Positions 39,748 through 51,471 of a DNA stretch of 64,000 nt are shown piece by piece; positions within the stretch are counted from its first letter, which is position 1, and every line of letters begins with the position of its first letter. A program made the position numbers and the translations under genes. Under the pieces are notes generated by a model, which was given only the letters and a program-made list of their open reading frames with translations, searched no databases and had not been told where the DNA came from. Source of the DNA: Uranotaenia lowii (Eukaryota > Arthropoda > Insecta > Diptera > Culicidae); contig NC_073692.1 in NCBI RefSeq assembly GCF_029784155.1, positions 433,853,228 through 433,917,227 on the forward strand, given 5' to 3'.

Positions 39748-40588
39748 GAGTGGAACTGTCGACCGGAAACTGCGTGGGAAAGTCATCAAGGCCGTCAAGA
39801 GGAATCCCAATCTTTCAGACCGCGATTTGGCCAATAAGTTCCAGGCCGCTCACAGTACGGTGCGACGAATTCGTCTCCGGGAAGGAATAAGGTCATTCCG
39901 AGCCAGCAAACAGCCAAATCGGACGCTGAAGCAGAACAATGTGGCCAGAATCCGTGCTCGAAAGCTGTACGACCAAGTGCTGACCAAGTTCGACGGATGT
40001 ATTCTGATGGACGATGAGACCTACGTGAAGGCGGACTTTGGGCAAATCCCAGGTCAAAAATTTTATTTGGCGACGGCTCGGGGGGATGTACCTGCAAAAT
40101 TTAAGTTCGTGTTTGCGGATAAATTCGCCCGCAAGTACATGATTTGGCAGGGGATATGCAGTTGTGGACAGAAAACCAAAGTCTTTCCCACTGACAAGAC
40201 AATGACATCAGAAGTCTACAAAAAAGAGTGCCTACAGAAACGGATTCTGCCGTTTATTCGTGCCCACGACCGTCCAGTAATGTTTTGGCCGGACCTCGCA
40301 AGCTGCCATTACAGCAAAACGGTTATGGAATGGTACGCAACGAACGGGGTCAGCGTAATACCGAAGGACCTCAACCCCCCAAACTGCCCCCAGTTCCGGC
40401 CGATAGAGAAATACTGGGCAATCACGAAGCGGAGGCTTAAGGCAAAGGGAAAACTTGTTAGGAACATGACTCAAATAAAAAACTGGTGGAATCAAATCGC
40501 CAAAACGGTGGACGAAAAGGGTGTGCGCCGCCTAATGTGCCGTATTACGGGAAAAGTACGAGAATTTCTTCGAAACAGCAATGAATAA
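39748..40588 (+). pseudogene. ITmD37E transposase, 3' part with catalytic triad (split by insertion)
   Basis: This is the catalytic part of the cut-and-paste transposase whose N-terminus is at 38080-38249. A second helix-turn-helix-like segment (NLSDRDLANKFQAAHSTVRRI) is followed by the DDE domain. The first aspartate is in ILMDDETYVK (about 40010), the second in FWPDLASCHYSK (40292-40294), and the glutamate in FRPIEKYWAI (40406-40408). Exactly 37 residues separate the second aspartate and the glutamate, which defines the DD37E family. All three acidic residues are present and there is no frameshift or stop up to the TAA at 40586-40588. The foldback insertion separates it from its start codon, so the full protein cannot be made here. 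A 282-codon open frame opens just upstream, but it begins with a GTG inside the foldback arm and has no ATG. Confidence 0.9.
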
Positions 40589-40722
40589 TTTTTTTTAATT
40601 TTTTTTTATGAAAGAGTAAAGAAAATGCTACATTTGCATGAAAAACAAATTATGAATTCGTTAATAAATGACTGAACTACACGCAATTGTTTGTGTTCCA
40701 ATATTAAATGAAGCAGACTTTA

Positions 40723-43700
40723 CCAATTTTTCAAAGAAAATTTAATCCGATTTTTTTAAATATGTAGGTACTTACTCTAAAAGCTTTACAAATGATGTTT
40801 ATAATGAGTGAACCATACCTGCAAAGATAAGAGAAAAAAATATGGTAAGTAAAGTATTAATATTGGTATAATTAAAAGTGTTTTAAATTAAAAACAGTTC
40901 ATATTTTGATCTCGATTTCCCCAAAAAAATAACAGATCTACCATAAGTTTAACCTCAAAAAAGTTCTCCATTTCTGCTAGGCGAACGTTTGCATCGTGCA
41001 AGTGGGGTTTCGGCGTGGATTGGCGCGAGCATTGTGCCACAAAGTAAATTTTCGCACAAAACTTCAAAAAGCGATGCCATAAAGTTCACAGCTTCCCCGA
41101 AGTCTGGCAGCGATTTGGTCCGTCTCTGTCGTGGCCACTTGAATCCTCCCACAAACTCCACTTGGATCAAGAGTTCTTTCGCACGATTCTAATTTAAAAT
41201 CTAATAATCGTTAAAAACAAGTTTATACGAGCGCCCGCGAGTCAGCAAACCAGTAGTCGTCGGTCACATTTTCGAGAAAAGACTCACTTTCGGTTTGCAC
41301 CACAAAAACCGAAATGTGACGGCAAGTTCTGGGTTGGGTGTGATTCTGGGAAGAATCTTTTGCGCGCCCACAAAGGACTTCTCTTTCGAGGGTTTCTTAG
41401 AGTAACTTTTGACGACTGTGACTAATGTCCGACAGACTGGTACACGACTGGCGAAGTTTTGTCCGGTGAATTTATGATAAACTTGATGGAAAATTGCTTT
41501 AAAATTCCATTCGAAATGCATTAATAACTTTTGTTTTTTTTTATGTTTCTGAGTCCGGGACCTGCAAACATATCGGATTTTTGGGCTGTGCGCCATGATG
41601 GGTGAATTATTAGCCAAACGAAGAACGTACATCTTGGTCGTCCAGGATTCGCACATGGTTCTGACAGTCCATGCCTTTTGCGGCAATTCCAGACGGAGTC
41701 ATAATTATTCCAGGAACGACGGAACGAGAAATCGAAAAAAAGACGGAGAAAAATCTGCAAAACGCACAACAGCAGCCGAAGCAGCAGACGAATGCGAAGG
41801 GAAACATGAGAAATGATTAAAAATTATTCATATTCATCGGATTGCAACCTTTCGGGTGCCCGAGATCGAGTTGCAACATTTCGGTTTGGACGGGGTTTTT
41901 TTTTGTATTGTTTCTAGATTATTAAATCATATTTTTCTCGGATGTCCCTCTGAATCGTTTAAAGGTTGGAATTTTTTGCACCCCGGATTGTTCTTGAAAA
42001 AGTGGTCAAGTTAGGAATGGTTGAAGTTATGATTACTCGGAACTGATTACCATTCTGTAGCTGTTTTTGCTTCCAAAACGATTGCATCACGTTATGTTAA
42101 AGAACTCAATTTAACATTTGTAATCGATTCTATGTAGACTTTTTGAAATTCATGGAACGAAGTTAAAAATTGGAAATATATTTCATCCTGAAGACTGTGT
42201 TATTTCGTGATTCTAATGAGTTATTTTTGTTGACAGTGCAATTTTGATGAAATAGGACCCAGAAAGATGGACATCGTTTAGCAGTTTTGAAATTTTTTTA
42301 TAACATGAACATTTGATGAGTAGGTAATTAACGTTCTTATTGAACAGTTTAAAACTAATAAAACTAAAATTAAGTGACAGCAAACCTACAAAAAATTACT
42401 AAATGCGCTCAACCAGCATCAAACCGAAACGATTTCCGATGCGCATTTGCTTTTTTTGGGGAATTTTCTCCCCCGTTTTTGTTGTTGCTTTAAATTAAGT
42501 GACTTAAGTGCAACTTTATGTCATATCTCCAAAGGCGGGCGCTTGGAGGAACGACGCGATCTCTTTTTCCTCTCTTGGAGACTTCGAGTGCTCAAACGAA
42601 CGAGTTAGAGGCGAGTAGCAAAGGGGGAATTCGGGGGAAAATTTGTTTTCGCTTGCTTCCCGGGGCGCGTGATGTTTGTGCATGTTTTGGCATTTTTTGT
42701 CAGCCCTCCTAACATAAGTGGTTGTTTTCATTTCGGCTGTCTCGGGAATTTTTTTTTCTCAGCTCGGCTCACGCGAATCTTCAGCCAGCTCTTCGAGATG
42801 AGAGAACACGCTTTTGGGTCGTCCGTCGTATGCGTATTGGGTTGATGAATTTTTTAATAGCCGAAATAAATTAAATGTGACAGTACGTGTGCGGTACTAC
42901 AGTGGTCATAATTTATGAAGTGAATTAATGAGAACCACTTTTAAGTACATACATATTTTAAGGAGGCTGGCTTTGGGTTTTTGTTTTTGGGAGTTTTGTC
43001 ACCTGGAAATTTTCCGACCACCCGCCACCACCCATCTCTGTGTTATTCGACTCGGTTTGAGGTTAATGAGCGTGGTTGTGTTTTTCGATAATTTTACGAG
43101 CATATTAGTGCTAGATGAAACGTTTTTTTTTTCGAATGCTTTAGCTAACACATAGCATAGGTACCTCGATTTTCCAAGCAGCCAACTCGAAAGCACTTTG
43201 ATGTGTTTCGAAACACTTTTTTTCGGGGTCGTTTGACGTTTGACACACTACAGAAACGTTTTTGGCGGGAACGCCAAGATCAAAGTGCCCAGCAGGAGAT
43301 TTAGCTATGAACGACGACGAAGAAGACCATCTCTTCTAATGGTGGTCCGCCAGTGAAAAGTTATTAGTCTGTTTGGCGCGTATAAAAAAGTGAGTGTTAT
43401 TCACCACCGACTGGCAAACACTGATTTGAGACGATAGGAGATGAGATGAAGAAAAAAATGATGAATCAAAGTGGCAGTTTTGTGTCCGATAATTACCCCG
43501 GGATTTATTTGAAATGTGATCGGACTTTGATGACCGAGATGAGGAAAGAACTGAACACGAGTTGGCTTTTAACAGCTTTTAATGAGTCACAATTTACATA
43601 GCTGGCTAGTTGAATATTCATAGCACACCACACGCTTTGATTATATGAATCAGACGCTGTGGCGTTTCCTGTCCCCATTCATTGAAGTAACAACTTTGGG

Positions 43701-43756
43701 GAAGTTGATTCATGAATTCAGGATTGAATTTAGTATCGATATTTTTGGATAAACAT
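40723..43756. other. Unique non-coding sequence
   Basis: No gene or repeat can be supported. 40723-41000 and 41820-42420 are AT-rich. 41000-41820 and 42500-43700 have more balanced composition with only short chance open frames. Confidence 0.45.
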
Positions 43757-43758
43757 TA

Positions 43759-44176
43759 GAATGCTCCAAATGACCCGACTTTTGAAAAAGTTATGCGCTG
43801 CAGGCTAAAATTTATCCTTTACCTAGTACAAGATTTTATGCCAAATTTGGGCCAGATCGGATCGCAGGAAGTGATCGCTCAACGAGCCTGAAGTTTGTAT
43901 GGAATTTGAGACATTTTGTTTGGGAGAAATAAGAGAATCCAGTTTTTCATAAATAACTTTAGTTCCCTTCGGTCGATTTCTTAATACGGTTTTTCTTAAG
44001 GCCCAAATTATGGCAAATATTTCATCCGAAGGCTGCACTGCGATTAGAGTTAAGATGAAGAAATTATTTGGCTTAAAAAATGGGATAACTTTTTTGAGGG
44101 TGGCATTTATCTGAATTAATCAATTTAAGCCAGCAGCGCATAGGTTTTGAATTTTCAATACAAATTTGGGGCAGTC
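43759..44176. mobile_element. TA-flanked MITE, shorter relative of the 5215-5979 element
   Basis: The left terminus reads GAATGCTCCAAAT and the reverse complement of the right terminus reads GACTGCCCCAAAT. TA flanks both ends (43757-43758 and 44177-44178). The body follows the left arm of the 5.2-kb copy nearly word for word, including CCCGACTTTTGAAAAAGTTA, GGGCCAGATCGGA and TTTCATCCGAAG. It is 418 bp because the long right arm is missing and only a short inverted right end remains. No transposase is encoded. Confidence 0.8.
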
Positions 44177-44178
44177 TA

Positions 44179-44597
44179 ATAAACATCTTCAAGCTTTTGT
44201 ACAAGTTTTACAATTTTATAGCATCAGCCAGCACCCCTCGTTTCTACGGAAGTACGTATTTTCTTAAACAAATTTTCATGAGGAACAGTTTTGTAGTTTC
44301 TAAAGTATTAATTTTTTTTAGGAAAAAGCAACATCCTTTTACATTTTACAGCAATATTTAAAGAAAATCAACATGGTACTCAAGTGACGAAAAATTATAA
44401 TTTTCTAGCATCGAAAAATAAGCTCTAAGGAGCGATAAATCAACTTGATGTATAGCATGTATGTGCATGCATGTGTATGTATGTATGTTAATACTGCTAC
44501 ATGATGTACACATTGTTTTTCAAGTTTCATCACCACTGAAGTTTTAATTTTCGACTATAATCATTTTGAAATGCGTTTTTACTTCAATTTGTTGAAC
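44179..44597. other. AT-rich non-coding sequence
   Basis: AT-rich sequence with a short run of ATGTATG/ATGCATG words near 44455-44490. Nothing else is recognisable. Confidence 0.5.
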
Positions 44598-45476
44598 AGA
44601 CATGTGACATAATTTAACCAAGCAACAAAATCAGACTGTGTGGCATAATTTGATCATCAACAAAATCGACCGTGTGTCACAATCCGACCATGCAACATAA
44701 TCTGACTGTGTGACATATTATTACCATGCAACATAATCGACTATGCAATATATTCAAACCATGTGACATAATCCAAGTTTGCAATATAATCAGATCTTGC
44801 AACACAATCCTACCATGTAACATAATCCAGGATTGTAACATAATCCGACCATTCAACATAATCAGACCATGTGACATAATTTGACCATGCAGCATTATCA
44901 GAACTGGTGACATATTCGGATGATGTGACATAATACAATTATGCAACAAAATTCGATTCTGTGACAGGATTGACCATGTGTCATAATCCAACCATGCAAA
45001 ATAATCAAACGATGTGACATAATCAGATCATGCAACATAATCCGACTATGTGACATAATCGACCATGTGACATTATTCTATCATACAACATAGTCTAACT
45101 AAGACATAATCTGACCATGTCACATAATGCGATCATGCAACATAATCAGACCATGCACCCAACCATATGACATAGCTCGACCATGCAACATAAACAGACC
45201 ATATGACATAATCGAACCATGTGACATAATCCAATCAAGTAACAAAGTCCGACCTTGTGACATATTTGGACCATGTGACATATTCGGACCATGAGACATA
45301 ATCGGATCATGTGACATAATCGGACCATGTGACATAACCTGACCGTGGGTCACAATTCGCAACATAATCAACCATGTGACATAATCCAACCATGTGATAT
45401 AATCCGACCATACAACATAATCAGACCATGTGACATAATCCGACCATGCAACAAAATCCAACCAGGTGACACATAT
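44598..45476. repeat. 18-bp minisatellite with 36-bp dimer structure
   Basis: About 48 units of 18 bp with a consensus near GACCATGTGACATAATCC. Many successive units alternate between a CATGTGACATAAT version and a CATGCAACATAAT version, giving a 36-bp higher-order period. Units diverge by several bases and occasional units are shortened. The methionine/isoleucine-rich minus-strand open frames of up to 113 residues arise because 18 is a multiple of three. Confidence 0.9.
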
Positions 45477-48400
45477 GGTTGGTCGGTCGGAAAATGCTGC
45501 TGGCCGTCATCGCTGCTCGCTGTCTCTGCAACTGGTCCATGTTGCTCCACGGTTGTCACTGAACTACTGCAAATCGATACTTTGAGTTTACATTACTACA
45601 GGTGGGATCCAAACCAAGGTTGCCGAAATTACAGAAAAATCTCTAAATTGCACAGAATTTCGGGCAAATTTTCATCACAGAGTCTGTGTGACAGAACACA
45701 GAATTTTGGAAATATGTACAGATTTCACAGATTTGCTAAATTTTGAACGGTTTTTTCCTAAATTAATAATTTTATGTCAACATACATTTTGGATTTCTAA
45801 CTTTGTTTTGGGCTAACATGATAAGATTGATGATGTTAATGGATTTAAAAAAAATTATATACACCGTCTTTAGCCGATTCAGGCTAACTCAGGCTTTGGT
45901 CCAAACTAAAATCGAAGCTCAGCAACGTCTGTTCAGTTTGACGGCAAACAGAGAATGGAACCGAGTCGACCGACGAGCCCTGTCCTTTATACCTTTAGTA
46001 GGCAGGGAAAATCAAATGTGTTTTCTAATTTTTTTTTATTTTGGCTTGGTGATGACGTCATAATCCTTCGGATGTGATGTCCGTTAATGAAGCTATTCTC
46101 GTGACGCGAGATTTGTTTGCAAATTTCATTTTTCCCCCATGTGATTGAGCTTAAATTTATCACCCTACTTTGAAAATTATCACGTCATATTTGTAGTAAC
46201 TTTTCTAATGTACATCATACTTATTCCACTCCACTTGCAAAAATTCTTTCCTTAAGCCCTGGATCCCGAAAGCAAGAAAAAAGCATCCAAATTCGCTTAG
46301 CGCCCTTTATTTGAGTTCCCATAAAAAGGGCGCCCCATTCAAGATGGGTAGCTATTTACCAAAGTACTCAACAAACAACACCAATCCACCCGCTGACTGT
46401 GTTGTGTAGTTTCCATGGCCTGCTTAGTGGTCGCTAGTAGTTTGCTAGAACGTAGTAGCACCGTTCATCGACAGCGCTTGTTTGCACAGAGTGTGATTAT
46501 GCTCACAATACAACCCCCTCCCACCACTTTGAAGGAAAAAAAAAACAACAACAAACAAAGGTGCTTTAGTAAGGTACCTACTATTCCAGTCAGTAAAAAT
46601 ATTCAGAAAATTCCTACTTATTAGTGGTCGACCGCTCAACTAACCGAGAGCCTGGCTGAGCCCCCAAAGGCTGCTAGGACAGAAGTTAGCTAGCTAGCCG
46701 CCAAGTGCTAGCTAGTGATAGTGTAAGGTTTCCCACTCTGGTGGTAATTGCTCGCTTGCTTCGATGCTGGTGTTGTTGTTTTTTCCCCTTCTCGTTCAAA
46801 CCATTTTCCTTCGCTTGCTTTGTTAAGTTATTTATATCCCGTTTGGTGTTTTTTTTTCTTTCTTCAATAACACCACCCGTTGAAACCCGGCACTTTCTGT
46901 TCTTTAATTGATTTTCACTCGTTTTTGTTGTTCTTTTACCAGATTTGAACCGTGCCAAACAAAAACAATATTTGTTCAGTTTGTGTTCGGATTATGTTTC
47001 TTGGCTGCGATAGATTTCCGCGACGGTGAAAGCCGTGAGCGGGCTTCAATCATACTATTTAACTCAATTACCGCAGCGGCAAAACCGCAGTCGGCAAACG
47101 AGACCAGTAAACGTTCTTCATTCTTCTGGCGATTGGCCGCCTCTGCTGCACCGAAACCGACCGATTATTCAAACTAGGAAAGATGAAAACATTATCTCCT
47201 TTTTACCGCCACATTAAGCACACCAGCATCAGCTTCTGGTGCCCATTCGCACTGGAAGAGTGAGCGTAAAAAAATCGCATGACAAAAACTTTTCAAAACA
47301 TTGAACCCCGTACGTCCATCAAAAGCAGTCGCCACCCAAGCCAAGCCAAGGGGTCGTCCAGAAAAGCGGGCGAACGGCGATAGTGAATATGTACATAGGG
47401 AAAAAATCAACTTTTAGTTCTTTTAACCTAGCACAATGAAAACTGTCCATCATCATCGTCGTCGTCATCGTCGGCGACGTCGTCGTTCTCGTCATCATTA
47501 TTATCCATTACCCACCCGTTCAGAATGCTCGGAATCGCCAAAGTGATTCAACTTTCAAAGATCAAAATTCACCTTCTTTTTTGTCCAAAAGCCGGCATCA
47601 GCCGTTCGTGGTTTATCTTCGAATAAAAATCTTACCGACAATGAATATTATTCAGCGTATTCTGACTCATAGATTATCAATCAAATCAAGGGTAGGTTTG
47701 CTCCTTTTTTCGACTTTATTCCTGAGTAAGACCCACCGTGGAGCCATCCTGCAAAAAAACTTCTAGTCAAAGCGATGAGTTAGCGTTTTTTGGCCTCCAG
47801 TCTCCCCAAATCCAGAATTCTACTGGCTGGACACATCGCGGCTAAAAGGAACATTATATTAAAAAGTATTAAAAATTATTAATCTTTTAAAATAGCTTCA
47901 CATTGGCGATCGGCCAACAAAAAGAAACCTCCCCGACCCCCCAATAACGAAGGACGAGACTGATAATACCCAATCTAAACGCTTTAATATAATACGATTT
48001 TTTTTATTTCCGCGCTGTTCGAAAATGAATAATTAATACTGCATCATCCTGCTTCCCCCCCCCCACCAACCTTTTACTTAAAACGGCAACACGGACGATC
48101 GTTTTTCACAAAAACGCTTCTGGGAACTTGTCGGACCAACCGGAAGAAGCAGCTGGTGGCGAGAAAAACAAAATTATCTGAACTCATTCTCGCATCATTT
48201 ATCAGGAGTGTTCGGCACAAATCAACCGTGGAAACTTCTCGCGATAAATTCACGTAACGTTGGGTGGATTTTCTTCAAAATTTTGTTATGGGAAACTATG
48301 GATTCAAACATTTTGAATCTGAGTTTTACTCTATGGAAATGTTGATGGAAAACAAAATTTGCGAGTTCATGATCACCTTCAATTGATGGAGTTCAAAGTG

Positions 48401-51400
48401 ACTCAAACATGATTTATGGGAAACTTTTGCCGGCAACCGTTTTCCCAAGGTAATTAAAAATACGAAGGCAGGCCATATTCTCGGATGTTATTTTCACTTT
48501 TGACTGACCGGTGGATTCTCTCCACCCGTTGGAAAAGGATGAAAACTCGACCAGTAGGTAGCCTGGTCGTAAAATAAAAACCACAGCATGGAGAAGAACA
48601 GCAAAAAACTGTACCTTCTCAACATTCAAACTTCATTCCCGAGAGCAACTCAAAGGAGACGTCCGAGGAGTTGGAAAAAGTTATTTTAAATTAAAAATTA
48701 TAATTTATATGTATTTTGATTTACGAGCTTTTATGTGTACAAACATAATTCTCGGCTCGGTTGTGATGGTTGTAGCGCTCGAAAACTTCAAGAAGGGCTC
48801 TCGCTGGCTTAGCACTTCTTCAAAAAAGTTGCTGCCTGCTTTGGGGCTGTTGAGAAGCCTATTCCCCACTGCTTTCAGTAGCAAAGTCTCCCCTTATCCG
48901 TTTCTTCCTATTCTAAAAAGTCAGTCAGCCAGTCGCTTGTTGGTCTGCAATATTTGCGCTTCTGAAGAACGTTTGCTCTTTTCATTAAAAGGAACTCTTT
49001 CATCTGGATTTGGACCGCTCGCCACAAACCCTGGCAAAAGTTGTTGGCCGAAAGTGTTTGGGTCTCTCTAATTTGGATGTGTCCCACCGTTTTCCTTTTT
49101 TTCATCTACTCCGGGTCAGCCACCTTAACCTTTACCCATCCTAACTCATATCGGAATCACGAGCACGACGTCCATCCAGGCGACCGGAAAATCATTTCCA
49201 TCCAACCGGAGAGCCATGAAACCATTAAGCAGACTCCTCCCTTGATGAGCTTGACCGTTGTTCCAACAGTTCTTTGCGCCAATCAATTGATGGATGCATT
49301 ATGGCGGCGACGACGCCTCGCGCATTTCTGATCCTGACGCTGGCTTTGACTGACAAGAGCACCAACCTTTCGAATTGCACAGCTTCCACTTCTCTTCGGA
49401 AGATGCCATCGAAAAGGATTTATGAGCAGAACCCTGAAATTGAAGAAGTCGTAAAAGTGCGAAAAAACAATGTGTTACCTTCATCAACTCAGTCTTACTT
49501 GCCAGGTCATCAAAATTTAGATACTGAAGCATCGACAAATTGACGAGCGAGAGAAGTAGGTAGTTTCCATTAAATCCGCCCCGAAATGGCACATGAGTCA
49601 TTAGTTGGCTTGGTAATTTAATCTTCGATATTGCTTTAGGTAACCTGAGACTTTCCGGGCAGCGACAGCATCCGAGAGCTACGACTTCCAGATGATGAGT
49701 TTTGCTGCACGATTCTTGTTGAAAGTGCATTGTGTTTGACGCGCGGTATCTTTTCCTCCCTATCCTGTCGCACTCACTCAACACATCGTTCATTTTTAAA
49801 TGTTATTAATGCAATTTGCAGGCCAGCCACCACTCCTGCTGCTGCTGCTGCTGCAAGAATCGGGATTTTTTTTCGCACTATAATCATCAACCTTATCTTG
49901 GAATATTGCAGTTTGGTCAATCAGCAGTAAATTTACCGTTGGGGGTTCTGATTTTGGACTCATCCTATATTTACTGGAGTACTACTGGAACTCTTATTCT
50001 TAAATTTCACACCAATTCAATTTTGTACGAATTTAAATTTAACGTTATCATCGTGTTACTTTAAAAAAATACATTTGAAGCCCGAGTTCTCCAGTACACG
50101 AGTCCTTCAAGTGTCCTTGAACGATTCAACCATATAGATCACGCTAAAAAAGTTAATTTCGAACTGTTTTAGAATCTTTTTGCTGGACTCTCCTATATTT
50201 TCCACAACGGCACCCTAAATTATCTGTCATCAGTTTGGAAGATATCTAAAAAACCTATTGACAGATTTTCACCAAATTTTGCTCATGTAAAGATTACAGG
50301 CTTAAGTTACTGAAAGTTTTATCAATTTTCATTTATGAATCTGAAAACTTATCACAAAAGAGTGAGTTTCATTTTTCTCGGATACATTTGAGGCTGTAAA
50401 TAACAAAATTTCTTCATTTTCCTAAGAGAAATTTTCGTTTATAACCTTTTTAGTTTAGTGTAAAACTTAGTTGAACTTTTGTGGATTATTTGTAAGTGAC
50501 AGTATGTTTCTTTTTTTCGCTCATCTCTAATAAGCAGAAGTTTTCCTTCTTCAAGAATTAGACGTTCGAGAAAAGTTCCAGAAAAAAGTTATGAAAAAAA
50601 GAGGAGGCCATGATTCGTTGGCAACGGACGCGTTTCATTTTCACTCCGTCGGGAAAAAGTTTTTTTTTTAATATTTTAGTGGTTAAATTGATACAAAATT
50701 TGAAAACAAAAGATTAAAATATCGTACTTCCAAATGTGTAAATCGTTCAAAGTGATCGTGAGAAAAGTAAGAGTCTGTTCAGCAAAGTGAAGACTTTGAG
50801 CATCGTTTTCCTTAGACGCTGTGTAGAGCGGGAATCCGTCAAAAGCTGACTGGAAAGTTAAATCGATCAACGACTACCAGGGCTCGTAGATTACTTGGTG
50901 AGTTCGTTCCATTAAAATTATCATACGAAATTCTAAGAGAATGAATGTTATCTGGAATTTTCTACTGGAATTCTCCAAACTTTCAATACATTTGAGTATA
51001 TAAGATTTTCAAGAAAAGTTAGCTGTAAAAAAAGTTGTACGTTCCAACATTATCCGGATCATCCATTTTTTTTCTATCAAAATGTAGTTCCTTCAATCAA
51101 CTGATTTTGAATGGTTTTCCATTTTTTTTTGTGATTATAAAGTCTATTTTTTTAATTATGGTGGCATTTTGATAATTTTATGTTTATCATTTCTTGGTGA
51201 CCCACGTGCCCGTGTGTGAAAACTTTTCGGAGTGCTGCGATTGGGAAAAAAAACTGCAATAGTAGGACAAATGCACTTAATGCTAAATGCATTAAGTAAA
51301 GTTGAAGTGAGGAAGTAAGCTTTAAAAGAAATGTTTCGTTCCGTTATTCGTAAGTACAAAAAATTCTCTATTTGTTGGAAAGATTGCATGGATCTTTTTT

Positions 51401-51471
51401 TTAAATTTTTCTTTCCAAAAGTTAGCAATGGCGCTTTATCCATGGTCGATGACATGAAAAAGATGACATAA
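45477..51471. other. Unique non-coding sequence with short repeat traces
   Basis: No host gene is supportable. 45620-45760 is rich in ACAGAATTT/CACAGATTT words and looks like a fragment of a dispersed repeat. 47455-47510 is a run of CGTCGTCATC-type trinucleotide sequence. 49836-49853 is a (CTG)6 microsatellite. 50020-51420 is AT-rich. The 164-residue minus-strand open frame at 49299-49793 shows no domain and overlaps open frames on the other strand. Confidence 0.45.
49836..49853. repeat. (CTG)6 microsatellite
   Basis: Six perfect CTG units in sequence with no coding support. Confidence 0.9.

Larger units (their letters stand above)
37919..40719 (+). mobile_element. ITmD37E transposon carrying a nested foldback element
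   Basis: The terminal inverted repeats are 26 bp long. The left copy (37919-37944) starts AGTCTGCTTCATTTAATATT. The reverse complement of the right copy (40694-40719) is identical over those bases. TA lies directly outside the left end (37917-37918) and one base beyond the right end (40721-40722), as expected of a TA-targeting mariner-superfamily element. Without the nested 1493-bp insertion and its extra 5-bp target copy, the element would be about 1.3 kb, with one transposase gene filling most of it. The termini are well preserved. Confidence 0.85.

Noticed and set aside
44677..45461. Met/His/Gly-rich minus-strand open frames of up to 113 residues
   Set aside because: They are translations of the 18-bp minisatellite, with period 6 in the peptide.
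44598..45476. CRISPR-like array
   Set aside because: Units are directly adjacent 18-bp repeats without unique spacers, in a eukaryotic sequence.
49299..49793. 164-residue minus-strand open frame
   Set aside because: No recognisable motif, and it overlaps open frames on the + strand. I saw no supporting splice or polyadenylation context.
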